A stretch of DNA of 64,000 nucleotides from Pelagibacterium sp. 26DY04 (GCF_031202305.1 NZ_CP101731.1:186001-250000), one strand, 5' to 3'. Positions 1 through 8,105 are shown, counted from the stretch's first letter. Numbers and translations are program-made. Notes: a model not told the origin generated them from the letters alone.

Positions 1-1881
1 GGCCTTCGCCCGGGCTCCCAATACGGCAGTCAGTTCGGCACCGGACATAATCCTGTCGTCGACGAGGCGACCGGCCAGCGTGAGCACGGCGTCACGCTCC
101 TGGGCAATGATGGCGACGGCGCGGTCCAGCAGGCGCTTGAGGTCGTTGTCCACTGCAGCGAGAAGGCTATCGGAGCGGATACCGCGCTGGGCAATGCGGC
201 GTGAGACCAGCGTATCGCCAAGACCCTGGCTCTCATAGGCGTTGAGCAGCAGTTCGGTGGCATGGGCGAGATCGGATTCCGCACCGGCATTGGCGCCCGC
301 ACCCACAACCATGTCGGCGGCACGACCGCCCAAGGCCACAGTCACGATGTCCTCGAGAACCGCGCGCGTGGGCACGATGGTGGGCAGGCCGGTGCGTGTG
401 AAGCCACCAGCCGATCCTGAGGGGACGATGGTCACCATATCCACCGTCTGACCTAGCCGGTGCGCCACCAGGGCATGACCGATCTCGTGGATGGCGATCG
501 CGCGGATGTCGGCGGGGGAGCGGTTGTCCTTGGGGGCCATCTGCGTGACGAGATCGGAAACGGCCAGAGCGCGGTTTTCCGATCGGGCGACTGCGCGCGC
601 CTGCTTGACCCATCCCTCGATAGCGGCCGGCGTTGCCCCGAGCCCGAGGCGGCCGAGCTTGCCGATATCGGTATCGGCAAGCTCGTTACCGAGCCAGTAG
701 CGCAGGACGGCGAGAACCTCCTCCTCGGTCGCTGGCGGGAACACGGAGACTCGCTGCTGCAAACGGCCCGGACGGATCAGGGCCGAGTCCAGCCGCTCAT
801 AATAATTGGTCGCTCCGATCAACAGGACTTTTCGGCCGGACTTTCTCAGCCTATCGATTTCGGTGAGGAACAGGGTGATGACCGGTGTCCACCAATCCCT
901 CCCCCGGCTGTCCATGGTTTCGCGGTCGGGGAGCGCGTCGAGTTCATCGAGGAAGCCGATGGCCGGTTCGGACGACAGGACCTGGTCGACAAAGGACTTC
1001 AGGTTGCGCGCGACGCCACCCAGAGCCCCGTCCCCCGTGGCGAACCAGCTTCCGATACTGGTGGGCACAAACGTCCAGCCAGCGGTCGCGGCAAGACTGT
1101 TGGCAATCAGGGTCTTGCCGGTCCCCGGAGGGCCCTCGAGGGCAATATAGGGCACCTGCTCGGGCTGGAGGCTCCCTGCCTCGACTGCGCTAAGGTCGCG
1201 CAGCAGCTGATCCGACCAGGTGCGCACCGGTCCGGTCAGCGGGAGCTGATCGAGACGCGGGACATTGGCGGACGGTGCTGTATTTTTACGTTCGAGCGCC
1301 CTTTGCAGATTGGCCACGCACGCGCCGGCGCGCAGGCCGGGACGGATCGAGGCAAGAACAATATCGAGGCTCAGCCGGGCCATCTGATTGGACACACCCC
1401 GGGCGACACCGCCGGTCACGCGCCGGATGGTCTTGCGCAGCAGGGAAGGCGTCAGCGGCGGCAGGGTGACAGTGAGATCGGCGGCGGCCAGCACCGACTC
1501 GTCGAGCAGCCCCTGAGGATCGTGGGTGACGAACATCACGCTGTGGCCATCCTGGAGCATACCAAGCTCGTCGCGTCCGGCACGGTAACGCACCCCGCCG
1601 GACTTCTTGAGTTCGGTCACCGGGACCACCATCGGAGCGCGCTCCATGGACCGCACATATTCGGACACCATGGACACCCAGTCAGCGCCGGCAACGGCCA
1701 GGATGAATACGCCTGGGTGCTTCTTGAGCACGGTCCGCATGCGCCGGGTCAGGGCGATATCGAGCGCGGTTCGCGCCAGGGTGGTTTCGGCGTCCTCGCG
1801 CCGGGTTTTTCCCGCGTCATTCTTGTGAATGGCTTCCGGGAAGCCGTCATCGGGATCAGCACGGTTGGGAAGTTCGATCAT
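1..1881 (-). CDS. Soluble FtsH-like AAA+ ATPase/zinc metalloprotease (C-terminus cut by window edge)
   Basis: The frame is open for 627 codons from the ATG at 1881 to the window edge. Residues about 1-220 form an N-terminal region I do not recognise. An AAA+ module follows, with Walker A GPPGTGKT (250-257), Walker B FLDELD (310-315), sensor-1 GATN (356-359) and a second-region RPGR (370-373). A peptidase-M41-like domain follows with the zinc motif HEIGH (465-469) and a downstream ESDLAHAT segment whose Asp (537) corresponds to the third zinc ligand of FtsH. No transmembrane helix precedes the ATPase, unlike true FtsH, so the protein should be cytosolic. It is expected to unfold and degrade proteins with ATP; the substrate is unknown. 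The start is supported by GGGAG 8 nt upstream. It is the first visible cargo gene of the island. The domain calls are firm, the role is not. Confidence 0.85.
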   Translation of the reverse strand, partial: MIELPNRADPDDGFPEAIHKNDAGKTRREDAETTLARTALDIALTRRMRTVLKKHPGVFILAVAGADWVSMVSEYVRSMERAPMVVPVTELKKSGGVRYRAGRDELGMLQDGHSVMFVTHDPQGLLDESVLAAADLTVTLPPLTPSLLRKTIRRVTGGVARGVSNQMARLSLDIVLASIRPGLRAGACVANLQRALERKNTAPSANVPRLDQLPLTGPVRTWSDQLLRDLSAVEAGSLQPEQVPYIALEGPPGTGKTLIANSLAATAGWTFVPTSIGSWFATGDGALGGVARNLKSFVDQVLSSEPAIGFLDELDALPDRETMDSRGRDWWTPVITLFLTEIDRLRKSGRKVLLIGATNYYERLDSALIRPGRLQQRVSVFPPATEEEVLAVLRYWLGNELADTDIGKLGRLGLGATPAAIEGWVKQARAVARSENRALAVSDLVTQMAPKDNRSPADIRAIAIHEIGHALVAHRLGQTVDMVTIVPSGSAGGFTRTGLPTIVPTRAVLEDIVTVALGGRAADMVVGAGANAGAESDLAHATELLLNAYESQGLGDTLVSRRIAQRGIRSDSLLAAVDNDLKRLLDRAVAIIAQERDAVLTLAGRLVDDRIMSGAELTAVLGARAKA

Positions 1882-1965
1882 GGCAAAACTCTCCCGCCGC
1901 GAACGGGAAGCACCGTTCGCGCGCTTAGATGAATGAGAGGATGAGTTGGGACGGATAGGTCCGGG

Positions 1966-3219
1966 TCAGGACGCGATCAGCGCCGGCGTGTCAGGGTCAT
2001 AGCCACCGTCGGGGTCGATTGGCATCCAGGCCGACAATCCTCTGCCCTTGCTGCCGCAGCAGAACTGCGCCGCAGCGCTGCCACTGGGGAAGATCAGATC
2101 ACGCATGACGGTATAGCTCTTGCCGTCAGGCGAGACGGCGAGCAGTCCTGAATGCAGCCAGGCCGAGCGCAGATACCGGACGCTGGCATTGGCCGACGCC
2201 GCGGTCCCGATGCGCACATCGGATCCGCGCAGCAACAGCCAGCGGTTCTCGGCCTGCTTGGCAGCAAGTGCGACCAGGCCATCGCCGAACGCCATCTCCA
2301 CGATCTCTCCTTCCGGGATGTCGTTGAAGGGGCGCAGGGCACCGATGCGGCCCGGCTCGCCACGCGGACCGGCCATGAGGGCACGGATGCTTCCCCCAGT
2401 GAACAGCACACCCTGGTGGCGTAATGCCAGGCACGCCTCCCCCACAAACACTTGGAGATGATCGTAACGCTCAGGGTCGACACCGTGGCCATCGGGAACG
2501 CCGTTGACCAGCGCGCGCTCGCCCGAGGCATGAACCCGCGACCACAGGATACGTTCGATTGCCCGCGCATCCTCGGGCGTCAGGGTGTCGTTGGCGTCGG
2601 TGATTGCGATGATCGTCTCGACGCCGTCGATCGGCTGCTGCCCGCCGGCAATCCGAGCCCCGAGATCGGTGCCCATGCCGACATAGGCCGAGGTGCCATT
2701 CATCAGGACATAGATACCGGGGCGCCGCAACGTGTCAGCGCGAACAAAGGCGCGCCGCTCAGAGCCAGACCCCACGACGACCACCGGCGAGAACGGATTG
2801 ACGACGAGGGCCTTGATGCCGGACGGCAGCTCGTTGCCCTTATCGGCTTCTCCCGATGGAACCTTCTCACCACAACCGCTACCGGACGGATCGGGATCGA
2901 TCTCAGGATCCGGATCGTGGGCGCGGCGGACGATGGAGTTGGCGTCGAGAACGCCCTTGATCTCAAGCACCACGATATTGAGGCGCTCCATGACGATGAC
3001 GGCACCGACGGGATCGGGATGATCGGGGAGATCGGCAATGATGTCGCCAATTGTCGCGCTGCCCGTGGCATCAATGAGCGAGAGAATGCGCACCTGAGCG
3101 GAAACGGGCACCAACTCGTGCTGGACACGGCCGTCGACAAGCGACGGCGCTTCATGCTGGAAAGAAGGGGAATAGGACTTGTCCGCCACTCCCGTGGCGG
3201 TAGAAGTAGACTTAGCCAT
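1966..3219 (-). CDS. GIY-YIG nuclease-domain protein of the mobile island
   Basis: A 417-residue protein starting at the ATG at 3219, which has GAGG 7 nt upstream; a longer in-frame start at 3309 lacks such a site. Residues about 40-90 look like a small winged-helix unit. An acidic linker rich in Asp and Pro (about 100-130) follows. Residues 160-260 carry a GIY-YIG signature: GIY at 168-170 and YVG at 179-181 with ten-residue spacing, Arg189 in the next helix (LGARI), a helix DARAIERILW with a candidate metal-binding Glu222, and Asn239. The C-terminal 150 residues are unassigned. GIY-YIG domains are usually DNA endonucleases, but activity is not proven. The gene stands alone between the AAA+ protease and the 8-bp array. 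Confidence 0.65.
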   Translation of the reverse strand: MAKSTSTATGVADKSYSPSFQHEAPSLVDGRVQHELVPVSAQVRILSLIDATGSATIGDIIADLPDHPDPVGAVIVMERLNIVVLEIKGVLDANSIVRRAHDPDPEIDPDPSGSGCGEKVPSGEADKGNELPSGIKALVVNPFSPVVVVGSGSERRAFVRADTLRRPGIYVLMNGTSAYVGMGTDLGARIAGGQQPIDGVETIIAITDANDTLTPEDARAIERILWSRVHASGERALVNGVPDGHGVDPERYDHLQVFVGEACLALRHQGVLFTGGSIRALMAGPRGEPGRIGALRPFNDIPEGEIVEMAFGDGLVALAAKQAENRWLLLRGSDVRIGTAASANASVRYLRSAWLHSGLLAVSPDGKSYTVMRDLIFPSGSAAAQFCCGSKGRGLSAWMPIDPDGGYDPDTPALIAS

Positions 3220-3528
3220 GTTGACCTCGCTGTGTAGGCAGTGAGCTTCATGGTCAGGCTGGCGGCGGGTGCTGGTAACACCCCCGTCGGCCGCCCCTGG
3301 TAAAAGCAACCGACCTGACCACGATCGAGCTTTTGGGCCCGACGCTGTTCAAAATCGGGATCCCTTTCCAGATGTCAAGCACCCGCCACCAAGTCGGCGG
3401 GACATTCAAACGGCATGGTTAACGCAATCTATTCAAGTGTTCGCCGCACGCGGTCCGCCCCCCGTGTGGAGACTACTGTGCGTTCCCGAACAGTCCCAAG
3501 TCATTGTTCGTGAACGGATCCGACAGTT

Positions 3529-3670
3529 GCATCGCGGCATCGCGGCATCGCGGCATCGCGGCATCGCGGCATCGCGGCATCGCGGCATCGCGGCATCGCG
3601 GCATCGCGGCATCGCGGCATCGCGGCATCGCGGCATCGCGGCATCGCGGCATCGCGGCATCGCGGCATCG
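3529..3670. repeat. Perfect tandem array of an 8-bp unit GCATCGCG (17.75 copies)
   Basis: Seventeen complete copies (3529-3664) plus six bases of another run without a single mismatch. The array begins 62 bp beyond the end of the ribbon-helix-helix gene and lies 310 bp upstream of the GIY-YIG gene, in the 513-bp gap 3220-3732, where I see no gene. Because 8 is not a multiple of 3, each strand reads as the same cyclic eight-residue peptide in all three frames; the open frames over the array are therefore artefacts. The position next to parA and an RHH gene suggests a centromere-like site or iterons (inference). Slippage of a simple repeat is the alternative. Confidence 0.95.
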
Positions 3671-3732
3671 AAGATGCTGGCTATTCACGCCTGGGTGTCA
3701 AGCCGGTGATTTGGGTCGTTTGGCCGGTGTTT

Positions 3733-4020
3733 TCAGCCTTTGCGGCGCATGGCGTAGCCGGAATACCACGGCGCCAGTTCTGCGTATCCCGGACGGCCCT
3801 CGCCACGCAGATAGGTGTCGAGCAGCAGGTTGATCAGCAGGCTGACGCTCATCCCGTTCGAACGTGCGATTGCGGCGACCTCGTCTAGCACCGGCCTTGG
3901 GATTCGGCTGGACGTGCAAACGATATCAGGAGCGGCCGAACCCCCGTCATCCTGACCGGACAGCACTGCCTCTTCGATCATCTGGCTCAGACTCGGCATG
4001 TCGCTGCGATCTCCAGTCAT
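3733..4020 (-). CDS. Small ribbon-helix-helix-type protein, probable ParA partner
   Basis: 95 residues. Residues about 32-75 read like an RHH (CopG/Arc) fold: a short beta strand (IVCTSSRIP), a helix (VLDEVAAIARSNG), and a second helix beginning MSVSLLINLLLDTYL. The start codon overlaps the parA stop by 4 bp (ATGA), so the two genes are translationally coupled. Small RHH proteins paired with a ParA ATPase act as centromere-binding partners in type Ib plasmid partition (for example ParG or Omega). The DNA-binding assignment rests on pattern only. The adjacent 8-bp tandem array is the obvious candidate binding site. The first 30 residues look disordered. Confidence 0.6.
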   Translation of the reverse strand: MTGDRSDMPSLSQMIEEAVLSGQDDGGSAAPDIVCTSSRIPRPVLDEVAAIARSNGMSVSLLINLLLDTYLRGEGRPGYAELAPWYSGYAMRRKG

Positions 4021-4760
4021 TGCCCCACCCTTTCCGCATGTGCTCTGTCCACAGCCCGACCGAGCGCGGCAAAGACCCGGGCGAAGTTTTCCTTCGCTGG
4101 ATCCTCGCGCCCGATCTCGAGAACCCCGCGCCCAAAGGGATAGACGCGGCGATAGCTGGACAATTGCTGCATGGCCACCGGCAGGAACGGCCCGTATGCC
4201 TTGAACGCTGCGGCCAACTGTTTCAGCTCAGCCGTCTTCCCTCGCGTGGCTTCGTTAAAGACAGCGATGGTCGGCACATCGCGGGCCCGCGCGACACGGA
4301 TGAAGCGTCCCAGTTCCAGCAGGTCCTGATGGGCGGGCTTGACCGGAGAGACGAGGATGTCGCTGATGTCGAGGATCGTAGCCATCATCCGCTCGTCCCG
4401 ACCGGCCGTGTCGATGAGCACCACGTCATAATCACCGATATGACGGGCCACGGTGTCGATCACATCGGAAGCCGAGCAGGCGATGACTGTCGGGTTGCCA
4501 ATGTCAATGGGCCGGGGCCATTTCCTGAGCGTGCCCTGCTCCCCGTCCGCATCGACGATGAGCACCTTCCTTCTCTGCCTCGCGTAGCCGATGGCGGTGT
4601 TAAGGGTCAGGGTGGACTTCCCGCATCCTCCTTTGCTGTTGGCGACGGTGAGGACAATAACACCCTGCGTCCGGCAGAACTCGATCGCGCCGATCGCACG
4701 CGGCCTGAACGCGACAGGAACAGCACCGGGTGGGCGAAAACTGTGGAGATTGGGACGCAT
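4017..4760 (-). CDS. parA: ParA-family partition ATPase
   Basis: 247 residues. The deviant Walker A KGGCGKST lies at 43-50 and is followed by VDADGEQGTLRKW and a Walker B-like VVLIDTAGRDE, all typical of ParA/MinD/Soj ATPases. Such proteins use ATP-dependent nonspecific DNA binding to move and segregate plasmids or integrative elements. The protein is short and lacks the N-terminal helix-turn-helix of type Ia ParA, which fits a type Ib system with an RHH partner encoded directly downstream (4-bp overlap). The start is the ATG at 4760; the ribosome-binding site is weak. It is divergent from the MarR-like gene across an 80-bp region with a palindrome. Confidence 0.85.
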   Translation of the reverse strand: MRPNLHSFRPPGAVPVAFRPRAIGAIEFCRTQGVIVLTVANSKGGCGKSTLTLNTAIGYARQRRKVLIVDADGEQGTLRKWPRPIDIGNPTVIACSASDVIDTVARHIGDYDVVLIDTAGRDERMMATILDISDILVSPVKPAHQDLLELGRFIRVARARDVPTIAVFNEATRGKTAELKQLAAAFKAYGPFLPVAMQQLSSYRRVYPFGRGVLEIGREDPAKENFARVFAALGRAVDRAHAERVGQ

Positions 4761-4788
4761 GACACTCGAGGGGCTTTACTTTACGCTG

Positions 4789-4801
4789 CGATATAATATC
4801 G
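4789..4801. promoter_or_regulatory. Palindrome overlapping a TATAAT box between parA and the MarR gene
   Basis: CGATAT-A-ATATCG is a perfect 6+1+6 inverted repeat. It contains TATAAT, which fits a -10 element reading toward the MarR gene 40 bp away. It sits in the 80-bp divergent intergenic region, where a MarR dimer operator would be expected. Both the promoter and the operator role are inferred. Confidence 0.45.
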
Positions 4802-4840
4802 GTATTGCTTGCGAGAGAGTCAAGCCGCACCGGTTCATCA

Positions 4841-5269
4841 ATGTTCTTCTTTTTTCTCGGCGCCCGTGAAACGCTGGACAGCCCCCAACTCGAGCGGTTC
4901 GCCCGCGCGCTGGAATTTATTCAAAGCCGCTATCCCAACATGACGCTGGGCATGCTTTCGACTCTGTTTGCCATCGGCATGGCGCCGACGCACGAGGGTG
5001 CGTTGATCTCGATGTCCGATCTTGTGGAGCACCTCCCGGATCAAAAATACTCGACGGTTGCGCGGCAACTCGAACTGCTCGGCGAGGGCAATGGCCGGAA
5101 AGCTGGGATGGGCCTTATCGAAAAGCGCCAAGATCCCGACGATCGGCGCACGCGTTATGTGGCGCTCTCGGAGGGCGGCCGGCACTTGCTCTACGAGCTC
5201 GATTCCGTTCTCGCCCCGGACCTGTTTGGTGGAAGGGGCAAGAATGTCCCGCAAATCGAGAACGATTGA
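4841..5269 (+). CDS. MarR-family winged-helix regulator
   Basis: 142 residues from the ATG at 4841; a TTG 36 bp upstream is an alternative start and no strong ribosome-binding site marks either. The recognition region is MSDLVEHLPDQKYSTVARQLELL, and the wing DPDDRRTRYVALSEGGR is a very typical MarR signature. MarR proteins are dimeric repressors that often control the divergent gene and themselves. The divergent neighbour is parA-RHH, so the likely role is copy or partition control of the element. The N-terminus contains a run of phenylalanines (FFFF), which is unusual and may mean the true start lies a few codons later. It is convergent with the small gene at 5292-5615. Confidence 0.75.
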   Translation: MFFFFLGARETLDSPQLERFARALEFIQSRYPNMTLGMLSTLFAIGMAPTHEGALISMSDLVEHLPDQKYSTVARQLELLGEGNGRKAGMGLIEKRQDPDDRRTRYVALSEGGRHLLYELDSVLAPDLFGGRGKNVPQIEND

Positions 5270-5291
5270 TGCGCTCTCGGAATCAGACCTC

Positions 5292-5615
5292 CTAAGCGAT
5301 TCCTCCGTCGTCCTCGCCTGGCGCAGTCGACGCCCTCCTGGCTTCCGCCAACCAATCCCGCGCCAAAGCGACCGCGAAACGATCCCGGTCATGGGCACGG
5401 GCCTCGATCTCCTGGGTGAGGGATTCGGGATTGACTGAAGCGCTACGCGAGAGCAGTTCGAGCGTGGCGTCGGTCACGAGGCGGTAAGCGCGGGATCGGG
5501 TCTGCGCGGAGCTTTGCCGCGCCTGGCGTTCAAGCTCGTGTTTGCGGGCTGCCAGCTGCTCTTGCTGCGTGCGAATGGCCTGCAGGGCACGGAGGTTTGC
5601 AAGGAGTTCGTTCAT
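5292..5615 (-). CDS. Small coiled-coil protein coupled to the relaxase
   Basis: 107 residues, starting at the ATG at 5615 that overlaps the relaxase stop by 4 bp (ATGA). The first 50 residues are Gln/Glu/Arg-rich and helical (heptad-like LANLRALQAIRTQQEQLAARK), a probable coiled coil. The rest has the character of a small helical bundle. I do not recognise a family. Short helical proteins cotranscribed with MobA/MobL relaxases are often accessory relaxosome or mobilization proteins, and that is the best guess from context. Confidence 0.6.
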   Translation of the reverse strand: MNELLANLRALQAIRTQQEQLAARKHELERQARQSSAQTRSRAYRLVTDATLELLSRSASVNPESLTQEIEARAHDRDRFAVALARDWLAEARRASTAPGEDDGGIA

Positions 5616-7165
5616 TGCAGAACCTCCCCGCCACCAGCATGCGCATGCCTTGCGCCATCGTCTGGCGGCACCGGGTAGAGATCGTAGAATCGCGGATGCG
5701 GCCGGAACGGACGTGACAACGGCGTGCCAGGGACCGTCATTGCCTCGAGATCCTGTTCGAGGACGTGGTGCCGCCACAGATAATCTTCCTGACCCAGGGC
5801 CCTGTCGATCATGTCGAGGATGATTCCGACAGAAAGATCGTTCGGCTCCCCGGTGTAGCTGACGAGTGCCGCCACCAAGCGTTCCAGTCCCCGATTGCCC
5901 CAGGCTGCGACTTTTGCCAGCATCTCCCCACGGCTTTCCGGATCCGCCGCCCGAATCGTCTGCACGACCTCCCGGGCGGCGCGGAGCACGTTCCCCTTGC
6001 CCATGAGCTCGATCCGGGACCGCTTGCGGGCCATTCCGGAGACACTTGGCAACAGCGGCGCAGGATCGGGCGGAACCGGAATTGGCATTCCATCTGAATC
6101 GGTCAAGCCGAGATCGCGCCAGCCCTTGCGGCGGGCCAGGACATGCACGGCCCGGGCAGGGTCGGCTTGCAGCCTTCCCTCGATCAGGATCCGGTCTCCG
6201 GCATCGATCAGCACCGTCCCATCGACGACGAACGCCACGCCGACCCCTTCAACCGCCACGCGCTCGTCGATGGCGATGCCGGCACCCATGAACGCGGTCA
6301 TCGCCACTTCCACGGGGAGCGGTTTCGCACCTTGCCCCTCAGCCTGCCATGACGTCAGAACGGACATATCCTCGAACCGGGCATCGATTCCCGCCCGCAG
6401 ATCACATGCCTGTCGTTCCAACGCTTCTATTTCCGCCGTTACCTGTTCGTGCTCACGGCGCAGCGCACGCTGGCGGTCGCGCTGCGACAGCCGGGTTCCA
6501 GCGCCGGGAGCAGCGCGATCCCGCACGATCCGCCTTGGCAACCGATCCTCCTGCGGCAGGGCATTATCCCGCACGGCATTGGGCGCTGGATCGAACCGCA
6601 CATCGATGCCGCAATCCTCAGCAATGGCATTGAACAGGTCCGCCACCCGGTGCCGAACGCCCGAGCGGAACCAGACGTCAAGCTGCCGGCACTTGGCGCT
6701 GGCGAACCCCGTATTCGAGAGCGTGCGCGTCGAGATCAGCCCGTGGAGGTGATCATTAGGTTCCCCGTCGATGGCCGCTGAGCTTTCCCAATCGATTTGC
6801 ACGGCAAGTCCGATATCGGTGAAGCCGCGATAAACTCGTTCGACGAACCCCTCGATCCGTTCCGTGGGCAGTTCGCGCGGCCAACTAATATCGAAGAACC
6901 GGCCTTCCCTGGCGTCCTTCCTCTTCTCGATTTCTCCGGCGGCTTGCCAAACTGCCTCGCGCCGCCACGGGACGGGATCGACATCATCGGGCAGCAGCAG
7001 CCAGTGCCGGACATGATACACCTGCTGGCCGTTCCGGTGCTTGTCTTCCGGGACGCCCTCATGGCACTCGATCCCCATCTGATAGGTGGAACGCCCGATT
7101 GCTTTCCAGCCATCGCTGCGGGAAACGCCCCCAAAACTCACACCCGGCAACCCAACCGTTCCCAT
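5612..7165 (-). CDS. MobA/MobL-type (MobQ) relaxase
   Basis: 517 residues from the ATG at 7165 (GAGG 6 nt upstream; a GTG two codons earlier is the alternative). The N-terminal 170 residues follow the MobA/MobL plan: GRSTYQMG near 25-32 (the usual catalytic Tyr region), a segment WRREAVWQAAGEIEKRKDAREG, the strand WPRELPTERI, and the metal-binding stretch NDHLHGLISTR with His139 and His141. Relaxases nick DNA at oriT and lead single-stranded transfer. A basic region with heptads follows (about 215-265), and the remaining 250 residues are unassigned; they may be a primase-like or structural tail. The HLH spacing differs slightly from the classical HxH-H triad, so enzymatic activity is likely but not certain. 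An 11-bp inverted repeat lies directly upstream. Confidence 0.75.
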   Translation of the reverse strand: MGTVGLPGVSFGGVSRSDGWKAIGRSTYQMGIECHEGVPEDKHRNGQQVYHVRHWLLLPDDVDPVPWRREAVWQAAGEIEKRKDAREGRFFDISWPRELPTERIEGFVERVYRGFTDIGLAVQIDWESSAAIDGEPNDHLHGLISTRTLSNTGFASAKCRQLDVWFRSGVRHRVADLFNAIAEDCGIDVRFDPAPNAVRDNALPQEDRLPRRIVRDRAAPGAGTRLSQRDRQRALRREHEQVTAEIEALERQACDLRAGIDARFEDMSVLTSWQAEGQGAKPLPVEVAMTAFMGAGIAIDERVAVEGVGVAFVVDGTVLIDAGDRILIEGRLQADPARAVHVLARRKGWRDLGLTDSDGMPIPVPPDPAPLLPSVSGMARKRSRIELMGKGNVLRAAREVVQTIRAADPESRGEMLAKVAAWGNRGLERLVAALVSYTGEPNDLSVGIILDMIDRALGQEDYLWRHHVLEQDLEAMTVPGTPLSRPFRPHPRFYDLYPVPPDDGARHAHAGGGEVLQ

Positions 7166-7174
7166 CGCCACCCT

Positions 7175-7204
7175 CGCAACGTGTTAGTGAATGAACACAT
7201 TGCG
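7175..7204. promoter_or_regulatory. Inverted repeat upstream of the relaxase gene (oriT or operator candidate)
   Basis: Arms CGCAACGTGTT (7175-7185) and AACACATTGCG (7194-7204) pair at 10 of 11 positions around an 8-base centre. The element begins 10 bp upstream of the relaxase start. oriT sites of mobilizable elements are often short inverted repeats next to the relaxase gene, and relaxase autoregulation uses the same place. Confidence 0.5.
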
Positions 7205-7832
7205 CAAGGGTGCCGGAGACCTTGGAAAGTATCCAGATCACGACCACGTGAGCTGGATACTGCGATTTAGGGTGGGGCAAGCGCAGACCTCGTCTTTGTC
7301 GCTGTCCCGCCGCTGCGGCAATCGGCCGAGCAACTGGTTGCGGAGTTCAGCGCTGTTATCGGAGCACAGTGGCCAGTCGATGCCGCTCGTCGTATTGCCG
7401 TTTGGCATGTGCATGTGAGGCCCAGGCTGCAGCGCGTGACTTGCACAATCTGCAAGCGCCTGCTCCGGAAGCTTCGACTTCAGCGGACGACTTCAATTCC
7501 GGACCCGGCGCATTGAGGGAGCGACGGTCCCGCTCGCCGCAATGAAGCACCGATTGCGCCGTTATGGCTGAAACCGGTCGTAGAGGCATGAGCTGCGCCC
7601 CCCGATTCTCGGCAGGCGTCTTCCCCTGAGTCAAGTTTTTGATTTATTCTACAAAATTACGTTTGCCTTCGAAAAGAATCCATCTGACCCTTGTTGCGTG
7701 GCTGGCGGATGAAGGCGACCTCGTCCTCGTCTTTCAGCCACCCGCGAGGGTAGGTGAGGAAAATTTCCCACGCCGGTCGGCGGCCATCCCTCTGCGCGTA
7801 GGCCGTCGGCTGGCGTGGGACATCATGGTCGC
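7205..7832. other. 628-bp region without a convincing gene
   Basis: No open frame here has a good start, ribosome-binding site and protein-like composition. One plus-strand frame (about 7270-7518) reads as a protein-like segment (for example ADLVFVAVPPLRQS and a CTIC pair) but follows a stop directly and has no ATG, so it may be a decayed gene. A minus-strand stretch ending at 7657 also looks protein-like near its C-terminus (AWEIFLTYPRGWLKDEDEV). Both may be remnants. Confidence 0.4.
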
Positions 7833-8105
7833 ATGGCGTCAAAACGACAGAGCCCGTCGGCGCCAGGCGTATTGCACGCACCCAAGCCGACAGATGAGAA
7901 ACGCACGGTAGCCGGTGCACCCAAACCGCCCCAATACCATAACGAGGGTGGACGCAACCAGAAGAGCGCAGCGGGAAACGGCAATCGAGACGTCGTACTC
8001 GACTTTCCCGAAGCCCTAGGTCCATCCCGGGCCGAACTGGATACCCTCGAGCGGTATCTGGGCGCCGAGATCGACCGCATCCTCGACACCCGAGGCGGCA
8101 GCTGA
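7833..8105 (+). CDS. Small hypothetical protein upstream of the recombinase
   Basis: 90 residues from the ATG at 7833 (a GTG at 7815 would add six residues). The first 55 residues are Pro/Lys/Asn-rich and probably disordered. The last 30 form an amphipathic helix region (FPEALGPSRAELDTLERYLGAEIDRIL). The gene ends 55 bp before the serine recombinase in the same direction and may be cotranscribed. I recognise no family. It could be a recombination directionality factor or accessory protein by position alone. No clear ribosome-binding site is seen, which lowers confidence. Confidence 0.45.
   Translation: MASKRQSPSAPGVLHAPKPTDEKRTVAGAPKPPQYHNEGGRNQKSAAGNGNRDVVLDFPEALGPSRAELDTLERYLGAEIDRILDTRGGS

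Noticed and set aside
460..1932. Plus-strand open frame of 490 codons over the AAA+ protease gene
   Set aside because: The minus-strand frame shows clear AAA+ and HEIGH motifs over the same bases; the plus frame has no recognisable domain and is a high-GC shadow.
3529..3670. CRISPR array
   Set aside because: The repeat unit is 8 bp with no spacers and no cas genes are nearby.
3269..3833. Open frames across the 8-bp array on both strands
   Set aside because: The array is stop-free in every frame and gives the same cyclic peptide; start sites and flanks are not gene-like.
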